64,000 nt of DNA from Streptomyces halobius (GTDB lineage: Bacteria > Actinomycetota > Actinomycetes > Streptomycetales > Streptomycetaceae), in NCBI RefSeq assembly GCF_023277745.1, contig NZ_CP086322.1, positions 8,680,001-8,744,000 on the forward strand. Reading direction: 5' to 3'. The notes beneath the pieces were generated by a model. That model searched no databases. It saw only the letters and a program-made list of their open reading frames with translations, and was not told the DNA's origin. Below are positions 49,407 through 59,682 of the stretch, piece after piece. The first letter of the stretch is position 1; every line of letters starts with the position of its first letter. Both the position numbers and the translations under genes were made by a program.

Positions 49407-52202
49407 TCACCCGCGGCTGAAGAGCTCTCCGAGCTCCGTCCGCCCGGCGACGCCGAGCTTGCGGTACGCGCTGGTCAGATGGCGCTCCACGGCGCGCACG
49501 GTGACGTGCAGCCGCGCCGCGATCTCCCGGTTGCGGGCGCCGGAGGCGGCCAGGCGGGCCACCCGCAGCTCGCCGGGCGTGAGAGAGGACCAGCGGTCGC
49601 CTCCCGAACTGCGCGGCCGCGCCCCGGTCTTGGCCAGCTCGGCGGACGCCCGCTCGACCAGCCTGGCCGCCCCGCACCGGTGCGCCAGATCCACCGCGCG
49701 GCGCAGGTGTGCCCTTCCCTGGCGGAGGTCACCGGTGGCCGACTCGGCCACTCCGTAGTCGATCAGCGTCCGGATCAGTTCGAGCCGGGCGCCCGCTTCC
49801 TCCTGGCGTGTCACCGCGGTCGCCAGCATGCGCCGGCCCTCCTCGCCACCGGTCGCGACGCCCAGCGCCCACAGCGCCCGTCCGGCCACCCGCGGGGTCC
49901 CCCAGCGCTCGGCGAGCCGAAGCTCCTCGCCGGCCAGGTGGCGGGCCCGCTCCCGCTCGCCCAGCGTGGCGTGCAGAACCGCCGCGTCGGACCGCCACGT
50001 CAGCAGCGCCGGGTTCGACAGCCCGTGCCGGTCCAGCCGGCGTCCGCAGTCCAGCACTTGAGCGAGCGATCCCTGGATGTCCCCGGACGCCGCCCGCAGC
50101 CGACCGACGGCCAGGCTGACCACGGCGCGCTCCCAGCCGTCCACGTCGCCGTCGTCGCCGTACCCGGTCGTCCGGCGAGCGAGAGCGCCCGCCTCGTCGA
50201 GCCGGCCGTCGTCCAGCAGCACCGTGATCAGGTGGGCGGCCGCACCGCCACGGAAGCAATTGGGCGGCAGTTCGAAGAACTCGTCCACGGCCGTGGCCCC
50301 CGTCGCCAGGGCCTCCCGGATATCGCCCCGGCGCTGGTGCACCATGGAACGGCCGAGTGCGGCCAGTGCCAGCAGGATGCGTGCGCCGGCCCGCTCCGCA
50401 CCGGCCCCGATCTCGCTGAAAGCCCGTACCGCGTCGGTCAGATCGTCGGTGCACACCAGGCTCAGAGCCACGAAGAAGGCCAGTTCCGAACAGCCCTCGC
50501 GGGCCACGAGCCCGGACCGGAACGCTTCGGTGGCCAGCGCCCGGGTACGTGTGGCCGAGCACCCGGTCAGCATGGCGTCCAGAGCCTGGATACCCAGCCG
50601 CCATGCCCCGTCGCTCGCCGTACGCCCTGCGGCGGTCTCGCCGGTGAGGGTGTCCGCCGTGGAGACCACCGTGGCCGGCGCCCGGTGCGGTACTCCGGTC
50701 ACCCTGGCCAGCATGCACTGGACCCGCAGCCGTACCGCGAGCTCCTGCCATGCGGGCGTCGCGGCGTCGAATCCGTCGGTGAGGACGTCGACGGCCGTGT
50801 CCGGCCGTCCGCGCAGCAGATGAGCGGTGGACAGAAGAGCGGCCGCCCGGCTCCGCCGGCCCGGGTCCTCAATGGTGGTCATGGCCTCGCTGAGATACCG
50901 GCAGGCGACAGCCGGGTCCCGGTAGAGCAGTACGCGACCGAGTTCGGTGAGCAGATGCTCGCGCTCCGTCCCGGACACCGGCTGACGCAGCGCGTGGCGC
51001 AGATAGACGGTGGCGTCCTCCGGAGCGCGGCGGCGGAGCGCGTCACCCGCGGCGGCACGCAGGGCGGGGACCACCCACGGCTCGGCCAGCTGCCCCGCGG
51101 CGTGCAGCAGATGCCCGGCCACCTGTTCGTTGCCTGCCCCGGCGTCATGGCTCAGCCGGGCGGCGCGGACCCGCAGCGCGGACCGTTCGGCCGTGGCGAC
51201 CTCGCTCTCCAGCGCTGCCCGTAAGGCCGCGTCGGTGAAGGCGATGCCGGGTGAGCCGGACCGCAGCACACCGATGCGCTCCAGGTCCTGGACCGCTGCG
51301 GTCGCGGCCCGCTCGTCGAGCCCGGACACGGCGGCGACGAGGTGCGGGTCGGCGCCGTCCCCGAGGACGGCCGCCACCCGGGCGAGCGCCGTGGCCTCCG
51401 TCGGCTCCCGGTGGATCCGGGCGTGTGTCATCCGCACCCGTAACTGCCGTACCAGCCCGTCCAGGTCCTCCGGCAAGCGGCCGCCGACGCCGGTCCGCCG
51501 GCTGCGCAGCGTACTCAGCAGCTCATGCACCAGCCATGGATTGCCGCCGGTCGCGGCCCAGCAGGCGTCGGGGAGGCCGTCGTCTCCGAGGGGTGGCCCG
51601 AGGCCCTGCCGGAGCAGCCACTCGACGCCGCGTGTCGTCAGGGCGGGCAGCTCCACGTGACGGCACCGGGGATGGTCCAGCAGCTCCGGGACGAACCGGT
51701 GGCCGGGGGCGGGCGTGGCCGCCGTGTCCGCGGTGCAGGTGGCGGTGGCCGCGAGCAGGGCACGTATGCGGCCCAGCCGCCGCGTGAGATAGCCCAACCA
51801 CTGGAGGGACTGCCGGTCGCAGAGTTCGAGGTCGTCCACGGCGATCAGCACCGCATGCTCCGCGCACAGCGCCCGGATCGTCCGGTACAGGGCGTCGAAG
51901 ACCTCGAACAGCGCGGGCGGCGCCGGGGCGGCCCCGGGCGCGGGGATGTGCGCGGCTCCCGGCGTGCCCTCGAAGAGCTGACGCACCGCGCCGAAGGGCA
52001 GTTCCCGTTCCGCGACGGAGCAGCGTGCCGTCAGGACCCGCGTACCACGGAAACGTTCCCGCGTGGTCCACGTGTCGAGCAGAGCCGTCTTTCCCAGACC
52101 GGGTGAACCCCCGATGAGAACGACGCCGCTCGCTCCCTCCCGCGCGCAGCGTGCCAGGTCTTCCAGCTCAGCGAGCTGATCGACGCGATCGACCAGTTTC
52201 AC
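49407..52202 (-). CDS. LuxR-family LAL regulator
   Basis: A 931-residue protein of the large ATP-binding LuxR type. Walker A is VVLIGGSPGLGKTALLDTW (near residue 35), 'VLIAVDDLELCDRQSLQWL' is the Walker B region, a TPR-like helical middle follows, and the C-terminal HTH is LTPGELRVARLAASGARNRE, then IAARLHVTVRAVERHL. LAL proteins usually activate secondary-metabolite clusters, and its place directly before the NRPS operon, same strand, points to cluster-specific control. The start is taken as GTG 52202 because GGAAGGAA lies just upstream and the family begins 'VDR..QL..L'; the frame is open to 52448 but that part is not protein-like. Confidence 0.92.
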   Translation of the reverse strand: MKLVDRVDQLAELEDLARCAREGASGVVLIGGSPGLGKTALLDTWTTRERFRGTRVLTARCSVAERELPFGAVRQLFEGTPGAAHIPAPGAAPAPPALFEVFDALYRTIRALCAEHAVLIAVDDLELCDRQSLQWLGYLTRRLGRIRALLAATATCTADTAATPAPGHRFVPELLDHPRCRHVELPALTTRGVEWLLRQGLGPPLGDDGLPDACWAATGGNPWLVHELLSTLRSRRTGVGGRLPEDLDGLVRQLRVRMTHARIHREPTEATALARVAAVLGDGADPHLVAAVSGLDERAATAAVQDLERIGVLRSGSPGIAFTDAALRAALESEVATAERSALRVRAARLSHDAGAGNEQVAGHLLHAAGQLAEPWVVPALRAAAGDALRRRAPEDATVYLRHALRQPVSGTEREHLLTELGRVLLYRDPAVACRYLSEAMTTIEDPGRRSRAAALLSTAHLLRGRPDTAVDVLTDGFDAATPAWQELAVRLRVQCMLARVTGVPHRAPATVVSTADTLTGETAAGRTASDGAWRLGIQALDAMLTGCSATRTRALATEAFRSGLVAREGCSELAFFVALSLVCTDDLTDAVRAFSEIGAGAERAGARILLALAALGRSMVHQRRGDIREALATGATAVDEFFELPPNCFRGGAAAHLITVLLDDGRLDEAGALARRTTGYGDDGDVDGWERAVVSLAVGRLRAASGDIQGSLAQVLDCGRRLDRHGLSNPALLTWRSDAAVLHATLGERERARHLAGEELRLAERWGTPRVAGRALWALGVATGGEEGRRMLATAVTRQEEAGARLELIRTLIDYGVAESATGDLRQGRAHLRRAVDLAHRCGAARLVERASAELAKTGARPRSSGGDRWSSLTPGELRVARLAASGARNREIAARLHVTVRAVERHLTSAYRKLGVAGRTELGELFSRG

Positions 52203-52526
52203 CAACGATGTTCCTTCCCTGAGGGGCCGTGCCCCGAATTCCTCCAGGGAGCAGATGCGCGAACGCGGGTACCGGTTTACCGCCGGCACCACAGATTGCC
52301 ATGAGCCCGGTCCGGAGCCGCCATGCGGGCACGTGACCAGGTCGACGATCGCGGCGCCTGCGGGGTGAGTCGGGCCCTGGCCCGTGACTGGTCCGGAAGC
52401 GCTGGTCAGGATCGGGACAGCCGTGGGAAAGACTGGGAGGTACGACATGAACCGGGCCCTGCTGTGAGGGCTGAGCGGAAGGCGCCTGACGGGTAAAAGC
52501 CCGGTTCAGGCGCCTTTTTCGTGCGT
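52203..52526. other. intergenic region with a six-codon ORF
   Basis: 324 bp between LuxR and the aldehyde dehydrogenase. It holds the LuxR promoter. Towards the right, on the plus strand, a good ribosome site (GGGAGG, 52434-52439) precedes a six-codon ORF encoding MNRALL (52447-52467) that runs into the hairpin at 52479-52519. Confidence 0.5.
52479..52519 (+). terminator. rho-independent terminator on the plus strand
   Basis: AAGGCGCCTGA (52479-52489) pairs with TCAGGCGCCTT (52506-52516), with an inner CGGG/CCCG hairpin, followed by TTTTT. The T-run is on the plus strand, so it ends a rightward transcript that starts upstream in the LuxR-ADH gap, just before the convergent aldehyde dehydrogenase. 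Confidence 0.8.
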
Positions 52527-54050
<1,524 letters not shown>

Positions 54051-54174
54051 GGGGCGGTCTCCCAATCACTGTCGGCGCGGTGCCCGCCGCTCCCGGGCGG
54101 CGGGCGTTGCCCGGAGGGTAGGGAGCCGGAGGTTGCGGGAACGTTGCGCCTCGGCCGGGCGCCGTCGGATCGGG

Positions 54175-55446
54175 TCAGCAGGTGCCCGGAGGCCCGTGGG
54201 CCAGTCCGTACGCGGCGCGCAGACGGTCGGCCGTGGCGCCGGGGGCGGCGCGCGCCGGTGAGTGTTCCGGCAGGGCGTCCACCAGGGCCTCCCAGATCTC
54301 CAGGTCGCCCTCGCCCCAGGGGGTTTGTGTCCACTGGCGCAGTTGGTCGGGGTTCCGGGCACCGAGCAGCGCGCGCCGCATCCGGTCCTCAAGCGCGCAG
54401 CGCAGCCGCCGTACGCCCGGTGCCTCGGACACCGGCAGCAGCGGACCGCGATAGGTCTCCAGCGCGGCGGTCAGCCGGCCTGCGGCCAACTCCTCCTCGA
54501 CCACGGCGAGATCGGTTTCCACCGGCCGGGCGAGGCGGTACGGGCGGGCGTGGAGCAGCGGACCGACGGCCTTCCGGAGGCGGGACACCTCGGCACGCAG
54601 CGTCACCGGGCGGATGTCGCGCTCGCCGTAGAGCAGCAAGGACAACTGATCTCCCGTCAGCCCTTCGGGACGCTGGGCCAGCAGCACCATGATCTCGCTG
54701 TGCCGGCGGCCGAGGCGCAGGCGCTTACCGTCCACGGTCAGCAGCGCCTCATCCCGGCCCAGAGCGGTGAGGAAGACCCCTAACTCCCCTGTATACGTGG
54801 CGAGATGGGCCTCTGCCGCGCGGGCGGTGGCCTGTACCAGGGCCAGGCTGTGCGGGCTCGCCAGATGGTCGCCGCCGGTGATGTCCACCGCTCCCAGCAG
54901 CCGCCCGGTCCGTAGATCGTGCAGCGGTGCCGCGGCACACGTCCAGCGCTGCACCCGCCGGTTGTAGTGCTCCGCAGTGAAGATCTGCACGGCGTGGTCG
55001 GCGGCCAGCGCGGTGCCCGGCGCGTTGGTGCCGGCGTGCCGCTCGTCCCAGCGCGCTCCGACGACGAAGTTCATCCGCTCCGCGCTGCGCCGTACCCCGG
55101 TGTGCCCCTCGACCCACAGCAGGCGCCCCTGCGCATCGCAGACGGCCATCAGATGCGCCCCGTCCTGCGCGATGCTGCCGAGCAGCTCACGGAAGACGGG
55201 CATCGCGCGGGCGAGCGGATGCCCGTCCCGGTGGTCGCGGAGCGCGGCGTCGTCCAGCTCGACGGGGGCGGCGCCGTCGGTCGCGGCCCGTGCCTCGGCC
55301 GAGCGGCGCCAGGACGCGGCGACCACCTGGCGGACCGGCGGTGCCACCGTCCCGCCGGCCAGAAACGCCTCGTGGGCACGGCGTACGGTGCGGGTGCGTT
55401 CGACCGGGTCGGCGCCCGGCTCCATCGCCAGCCAAGGGTTGCGCAC
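54175..55446 (-). CDS. GAF-domain AcoR-like regulator without AAA domain
   Basis: A 423-residue protein. The N-terminal part is a GAF-type sensor ('AASWRRSAEARA', MAVCDAQGRLLWVEGHTGVR, 'WDERHAGTNAPGTALAADHA', WTCAAAPLHDLRTGRLLGAV) as in acetoin regulators. The sigma-54 AAA domain is absent. The C-terminal part holds a transcription-regulator-like winged helix ('RLRLGRRHSEIMVLLAQRPE', LLLYGERDIRPVTLRAEVSR) and a helical tail. It probably activates the aldehyde dehydrogenase 124 bp downstream. The GTG at 55446 follows GGAAAGG. Confidence 0.87.
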   Translation of the reverse strand: MRNPWLAMEPGADPVERTRTVRRAHEAFLAGGTVAPPVRQVVAASWRRSAEARAATDGAAPVELDDAALRDHRDGHPLARAMPVFRELLGSIAQDGAHLMAVCDAQGRLLWVEGHTGVRRSAERMNFVVGARWDERHAGTNAPGTALAADHAVQIFTAEHYNRRVQRWTCAAAPLHDLRTGRLLGAVDITGGDHLASPHSLALVQATARAAEAHLATYTGELGVFLTALGRDEALLTVDGKRLRLGRRHSEIMVLLAQRPEGLTGDQLSLLLYGERDIRPVTLRAEVSRLRKAVGPLLHARPYRLARPVETDLAVVEEELAAGRLTAALETYRGPLLPVSEAPGVRRLRCALEDRMRRALLGARNPDQLRQWTQTPWGEGDLEIWEALVDALPEHSPARAAPGATADRLRAAYGLAHGPPGTC

Positions 55447-55551
55447 GTGTCACCTTTCCGATGCGGCTGCTGCCCCCGTCCGTACGCCCGATGGTGCTCG
55501 TACGGGACGCGGCCGTAAACCCCGCCTCGGAGCGGCGTCGGAAACGGCTGC

Positions 55552-56511
55552 TCACCCGCTGCCCGCCCGCAGCCGCAGCCCGTCCGCGGTGATCAGGTCC
55601 GAGGTGACCAGCGCCTGCTCGGCGGCCACATCCGTCATGAAGACGAACGGTGGGACGACCGGCGGCACCGGCAGCGTGTCGGGGGTGAAGGTGAGGCAGA
55701 CCACCCCCTCCAGGCAGCCGCTGAACTTGGTGAGGTAGAGGGTCACCTCACCGCTGAGGTCCAACGAGTCGGCGTTCAGGCGGAGTTCGGGGCCGCCGTC
55801 GCGGGTGGTGAGACGGTAGTCGGTGAGCGATGCGGCCCTCATCTTCAGCACCATGACCTTGACCGGCCCGTCGGCGGTGGGTAGCTCGCCGACCCCCGCG
55901 AGGGTGAAGCCCTTCGGCGCGAACAGGGTCGTGGTCACCGTCGGCGGACGGGACGGCGCCGGGACGGAGGCCGCGTCGGCCGTCTGGGCCGGACCCCCGA
56001 CGGCCGTCAGCAGCACGATCGGCAGGCCGACGGCGAGCGCCTTGCCGCGGGTGGCGGTGCGGGCCGGTGCCGCTCCCGCGGAGGGCGGGGCCCCGCCGGA
56101 ATCCCGTTCCGGCGCCGTCCACCCGAACCCCATCGCACTGCCCGCGATCCCCAGCCCCATGCCCACCAGGAACCCGCCGAGGTTCGTCGCGGCGAAGGAG
56201 AGCACCGACAGGATCAGCGCGTTGACGCTCACATAGTGGTGTGCCGCCGGCGCGTACCACAGGAACAGCCCCGCCACCATCAGCGCCAGGCCGATGCCCA
56301 GGGCGGCCAGCCCGCCGATCCCCAGGCTGACCAGCACGGTCAGCGGCGACAGCGGGACGAGGAGCAGTTCGGCGCCGCCGAGCAGGAGCAGCAGCCCGGC
56401 CCAGAAGGGGCGGGTGCGCCGCCAGCGCCGCAGCGCCGCCCGTCGCCCCGGCCACGGCAGCGTCCGGTCGAGCCGGGCGGTCCAGCGTGCCCGGCGCGCG
56501 CTCAGAAACAC
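55552..56511 (-). CDS. DUF6114-family membrane protein
   Basis: A 319-residue protein. The basic N-terminus is followed by four hydrophobic helices (about residues 34-55, 58-80, 85-105 and 110-135; e.g. FWAGLLLLLGGAELLLVPLS and 'LMVAGLFLWYAPAAHHYVSV'). A basic/Pro-rich linker, one more hydrophobic segment ('GKALAVGLPIVLLTAVGGP') and a C-terminal beta-rich domain follow. In Streptomyces this family is encoded next to DUF6230, as here. The GTG at 56511 overlaps the DUF6230 stop, so the two are coupled. No biochemical role is known. Confidence 0.78.
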   Translation of the reverse strand: MFLSARRARWTARLDRTLPWPGRRAALRRWRRTRPFWAGLLLLLGGAELLLVPLSPLTVLVSLGIGGLAALGIGLALMVAGLFLWYAPAAHHYVSVNALILSVLSFAATNLGGFLVGMGLGIAGSAMGFGWTAPERDSGGAPPSAGAAPARTATRGKALAVGLPIVLLTAVGGPAQTADAASVPAPSRPPTVTTTLFAPKGFTLAGVGELPTADGPVKVMVLKMRAASLTDYRLTTRDGGPELRLNADSLDLSGEVTLYLTKFSGCLEGVVCLTFTPDTLPVPPVVPPFVFMTDVAAEQALVTSDLITADGLRLRAGSG

Positions 56512-57125
56512 TTCGTGCCGTCCAGGCTCACGCTCACCCGCAGCCCCTTGAGGCGGAAGTTGCCGCCGGTGGCCGACCAGGCATGCGACTTGACCCCGGC
56601 TACCTCGATCTTGCCGGCCTGCAGGCCGAACTTCCCCTTCGGGCCGTGAATCCCCGGTACGGCGTCGAGCGTGGCGGCGTCGCGCCCGATCTGGGCGGTG
56701 CCGAAGCGGGCGTCGCCCACCAGGTCCTCACCGTCGATGACCAGGCTGTCGGCGGTCACCGGCCCGGCCTTGCCGCCCGCGGTCAGTTTGAACACGACCG
56801 TGCCCACCGGCGTCTTCACCTGGGCCGCCTGGCAGATGTCGGCGAGCGAGGCCCGGCCGATGCCGAGCAGCGCGACGGGGTGGCCGCGCCCGTCGGTGTC
56901 CCGGTCGGTGTGGACGTACGAGGCGAGGCCCTTACTGGTCAGCTTTCCTGAGGAAACCTGGAAGTTGGTGCCCGATACCGCGAAGGACGCGGCCAGTGCG
57001 CCCTGGGCCATCACGGTCGCCAGCACCCCCACGGCGAGCACGGCGGGCACGGCGACGGCGCCGGCCTTCTTCCAGGAGGTCCGCCCCTCGGGCGGTGTGT
57101 CGGAGATTCGGGTCGTTGTGCTCAC
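56502..57125 (-). CDS. DUF6230-family secreted or membrane-anchored protein
   Basis: A 207-residue protein: a basic N-terminus and one hydrophobic segment (about residues 18-45, KAGAVAVPAVLAVGVLATVM), then a beta-rich domain ('LAASFAVSGTNFQVSSGKLT', HPVALLGIGRASLADICQAA, 'VVFKLTAGGKAGPVTADSLV', ending SVSLDGTKCF with a final Cys pairing with that of DICQAA). The GTG at 57125 follows GGGGAGG. It is the first gene of the DUF6230-DUF6114 pair and divergent from a TetR gene, which probably controls it. Confidence 0.8.
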   Translation of the reverse strand: MSTTTRISDTPPEGRTSWKKAGAVAVPAVLAVGVLATVMAQGALAASFAVSGTNFQVSSGKLTSKGLASYVHTDRDTDGRGHPVALLGIGRASLADICQAAQVKTPVGTVVFKLTAGGKAGPVTADSLVIDGEDLVGDARFGTAQIGRDAATLDAVPGIHGPKGKFGLQAGKIEVAGVKSHAWSATGGNFRLKGLRVSVSLDGTKCF

Positions 57126-57257
57126 TGCGTCCTCCCCGGGGCAGCGGTCGAGTGCGCGAGGGAAGTGCTTCATCGAGCCCCTGCGGAGCCTGCCCGCAGG
57201 TCATGACGGCCTGTCATACTGCGAAAACCTGACAGTTGTTGGAGACTAGGGCCGAAT

Positions 57258-57914
57258 TTGAATAATAGTCAACAGCGTGCGCGGAGAACTCCGCAGGGCG
57301 CCCGCGCCACCGAGCGGTCCCAGGCGCGTCGTGCCGAACTGATAGCCACCGGGCGGAAGTTGTTCGCCGACACCTCCTACGACGCACTGTCCATGGATGA
57401 CATCGCCCGCCATGCCGGAGTCGCCAAGGGCTTGATCTACTACTACTTCACGAACAAGCGCGGCTATTACCTCGCCATCATCGACGACGCGGTCGCCGAG
57501 CTCGTCGAGCGCGCCGCCGCCACCCACGATCTCCCGCCCGTCGAACGCGTCCGGCACACCGTCGACGGTTATCTCCGCTACGCCCAGCACAACCAGGCCG
57601 CCTACCGCGCCATCGTGACCGGCGGTGTCGGCTTCGACGCCGAGGTACTGGCGATCCGGGACGCCGTCCGCGCCCGGCTGCTGGGCACCATCGCCCTCGG
57701 CGCCTGGGGCCGGCAGGACATTCCGGCACTGGCTCGCACCGCCCTGACCGGCTGGCTCTCCAGTGTCGAGGGCATCACCCTCGACTGGATCGCGGAGCAG
57801 GAAGTCCCGCGCGAGACGGTCATCGCGCTCCTGGTACGCGGCCTGGGCGACACCCTCCGGCTGATCGAGGAGTACGAGCCGACCTGCCCGGCACCGTCCC
57901 GGCGCACCGGCTGA
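57258..57914 (+). CDS. TetR-family transcriptional regulator
   Basis: A 218-residue protein. The HTH is LFADTSYDALSMDDIARHAG followed by VAKGLIYYYFTNKRGYYLAI; the C-terminal helical domain ends 'LIEEYEPTCPAPSRRTG'. The start is TTG at 57258; no better codon lies nearby and the sequence before it is A/T-rich for this genome. It is divergent from the DUF6230/DUF6114 pair across 132 bp and ends before a hairpin at 57944-57975. Confidence 0.9.
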   Translation: MNNSQQRARRTPQGARATERSQARRAELIATGRKLFADTSYDALSMDDIARHAGVAKGLIYYYFTNKRGYYLAIIDDAVAELVERAAATHDLPPVERVRHTVDGYLRYAQHNQAAYRAIVTGGVGFDAEVLAIRDAVRARLLGTIALGAWGRQDIPALARTALTGWLSSVEGITLDWIAEQEVPRETVIALLVRGLGDTLRLIEEYEPTCPAPSRRTG

Positions 57915-57943
57915 GGGGCCATCAGGCATGGCCGGAACGGCGC

Positions 57944-57975
57944 GAGGGCGGGAGGCCGCCGAGCCTCCCGCCCTC
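57944..57975. terminator. hairpin terminator between convergent genes
   Basis: GAGGGCGGGAGGC (57944-57956) pairs with GCCTCCCGCCCTC (57963-57975), a 13-bp perfect stem with a 6-nt loop. It lies between the rightward TetR gene and the leftward chitinase gene. Confidence 0.82.
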
Positions 57976-58007
57976 ACCACACCCGTACACCGGGGCCCGC
58001 TCGGCCC

Positions 58008-59279
58008 CTACGTGATCGACTCGATCAGTTCGCCGTCCGTGGTGTCACCGCTCAGCTCCCAGAAGAACGTGCCGCCCATGCCCTGCGCGTCCTTGAAGGC
58101 CATCTTCGCGCCGATGGTCTCCGGTGTGTCATAACTCCACCACTGGTCACCGCACTTGGCGTAGGCGGTGCCGCCCACCTTGCCGGTGGCGGGGCAGCGC
58201 TCCTTGAGCACCTTGTAGTCGTCGATGCCCGCCTCGTACTTGCCCTGGGCCGCGCCCGTCGCCGTACCACCCGGCGCGTCCTGGGTGACGCCGGCCCAGC
58301 CGCGGCCGTAGAAACCGATGCCCAACAGCAGCTTGTCGGCCGGGATCCCGAGGTCCTTGAGCTTCTTGGTGGTGTCGGTGGTGTTGAACCCGGCCTTGGG
58401 AATGCCGTCGTACGACGTGAGCGGGGAGTGCGGGGCCGTCGGTCCCTTGGCGTCCCACGCGCCGAAGTAGTCGTACGTCATCGGGTTGTACCAGTCGACG
58501 TACTGGGCCGCGCCCGCGTAGTCGGTGGCGTCGATCTTGCCGCCCTCCGAGGCGTCCGCGGTGATCGCCGCGGTCACCAGGTTGTCCTGCCCGAACTTCG
58601 ACCGGAGTGCCTTCATGAGCCCGGTGAACGCCTCCCGGCCGCTGGTGTCACAGGTCAGACCACAGGCGTTGGGGTACTCCCAGTCGATGTCGATCCCGTC
58701 GAAGACATCCGCCCAGCGCTTGTCCTCGACCAGGTCGAGACAGGACCGCGCGAACGCGTCCGGGTTCTTGGCGGCCTCGGTGAAGCCGCCCGACCAGGTC
58801 CAGCCGCCGAACGACCAGATCACCTTGAGGTCGGGGTGCAGCTTCTTGAGCTTGCGCAACTGGTTGAAGTTGCCGCGCAGCGCGCCGCCCTCCCAGCCGT
58901 CCGCCTTGCCGTCGACGCTCTGGTCCGCGGTGTACGCCTTGTCGTAGTCGGCGTAGGAGTCGCCGATGGTGCACTTGCCGCCCTGGACGTTGCCGAAGGC
59001 GTAGTTGATGTGGGTGAGCTTGTCCGCCGACCCGGACGTCTCGATGTTCTTGACGTGGTAATTCCGGTCGTAGACACCCCAGTTGGTGAAGTATCCGACG
59101 ACCTTGTCGCCCGCGGCGGCGGTCTTGGCGACCGTGGCCGGGCGGTTCGCGTCCGGGGCGTCGGCCGGGTTGGCGGTGGCCGACCGGGCGAGCAGGGTGC
59201 CGGCCAGCGCCGCCGTACACAGCGCGGTGGCGGCGGCGATCAGTCTGCGCGGTGAGCGCTTCCGGTGCGGTCTGAGCAT
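58008..59279 (-). CDS. secreted GH18 chitinase
   Basis: A 423-residue protein: a signal peptide (about residues 1-36, RLIAAATALCTAALAGTLLA), then a single GH18 TIM-barrel domain. The catalytic DxxDxDxE motif is DGIDIDWEYP (about residues 193-202), preceded by VIWSFGGWTWSGGF and followed by YNPMTYDYFGAWD and the insertion typical of subfamily A. No carbohydrate-binding or fibronectin domain is present, so it resembles the short Streptomyces chitinases. It cleaves chitin outside the cell. GAGGAG precedes the ATG. A double DasR-like element lies 90-125 bp upstream. Confidence 0.94.
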   Translation of the reverse strand: MLRPHRKRSPRRLIAAATALCTAALAGTLLARSATANPADAPDANRPATVAKTAAAGDKVVGYFTNWGVYDRNYHVKNIETSGSADKLTHINYAFGNVQGGKCTIGDSYADYDKAYTADQSVDGKADGWEGGALRGNFNQLRKLKKLHPDLKVIWSFGGWTWSGGFTEAAKNPDAFARSCLDLVEDKRWADVFDGIDIDWEYPNACGLTCDTSGREAFTGLMKALRSKFGQDNLVTAAITADASEGGKIDATDYAGAAQYVDWYNPMTYDYFGAWDAKGPTAPHSPLTSYDGIPKAGFNTTDTTKKLKDLGIPADKLLLGIGFYGRGWAGVTQDAPGGTATGAAQGKYEAGIDDYKVLKERCPATGKVGGTAYAKCGDQWWSYDTPETIGAKMAFKDAQGMGGTFFWELSGDTTDGELIESIT

Positions 59280-59682
59280 GTCGTCTCCTCGGAGGGGGCG
59301 AGGGTGGTGCCTGACCTGATCCGCGTCCGAATTGGCATGAACGCGTTGAACGTTGAGGGGGAAGGTAGAAGGACTAGACCACTGAGGTCAATGGTTCGGA
59401 CCAATCCTGTGAACGGTGGGGGAGGGGCCGGCGAACAGAGTCGGCCGCCGGGTGGCCTTTGCCCAGAGTGCGCCGACGCGTCCGGGGCGAGGTCCGGAAC
59501 CAGTCATGATCGACCCGTGACGCGGAGCCTCCGATCGGGCATACTCCTAGCGCCACAGCCGCAGGTCATGCCCTGTCCGAGACCCGGACGGCGATCATGG
59601 GCCTGGCACTTACGGAAACCGGCGCCGCCGCCTCACCCCGCACGGCGTCGCCGCAGCGCCCGACAGGGAGGAGAGCGCCGCC
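59280..59682. other. divergent promoter region of chitinase and acyl-CoA dehydrogenase
   Basis: 403 bp. The left part holds the chitinase promoter with its DasR-like repeats; the right part is the leader of the acyl-CoA dehydrogenase with GGGAGGAG just before its ATG. No gene seen. Confidence 0.6.
59370..59403 (-). promoter_or_regulatory. paired DasR-like/chitinase promoter repeats
   Basis: On the minus strand, TGGTCTAGTCCT (59370-59381) and TGGTCCGAACCA (59392-59403) are two 12-bp direct repeats whose starts lie 22 bp apart, i.e. two helical turns. Paired 12-bp repeats of this type are a known feature of Streptomyces chitinase promoters, and the first contains the DasR core GGTCTAG. Induction by chitin oligomers and repression by DasR are expected. 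Confidence 0.7.

Noticed and set aside
52447..52467. Six-codon ORF as a ribosome-stalling attenuator of the aldehyde dehydrogenase
   Set aside because: It is on the strand opposite to the dehydrogenase, so it cannot attenuate that gene in cis; kept only as a small-transcript candidate.
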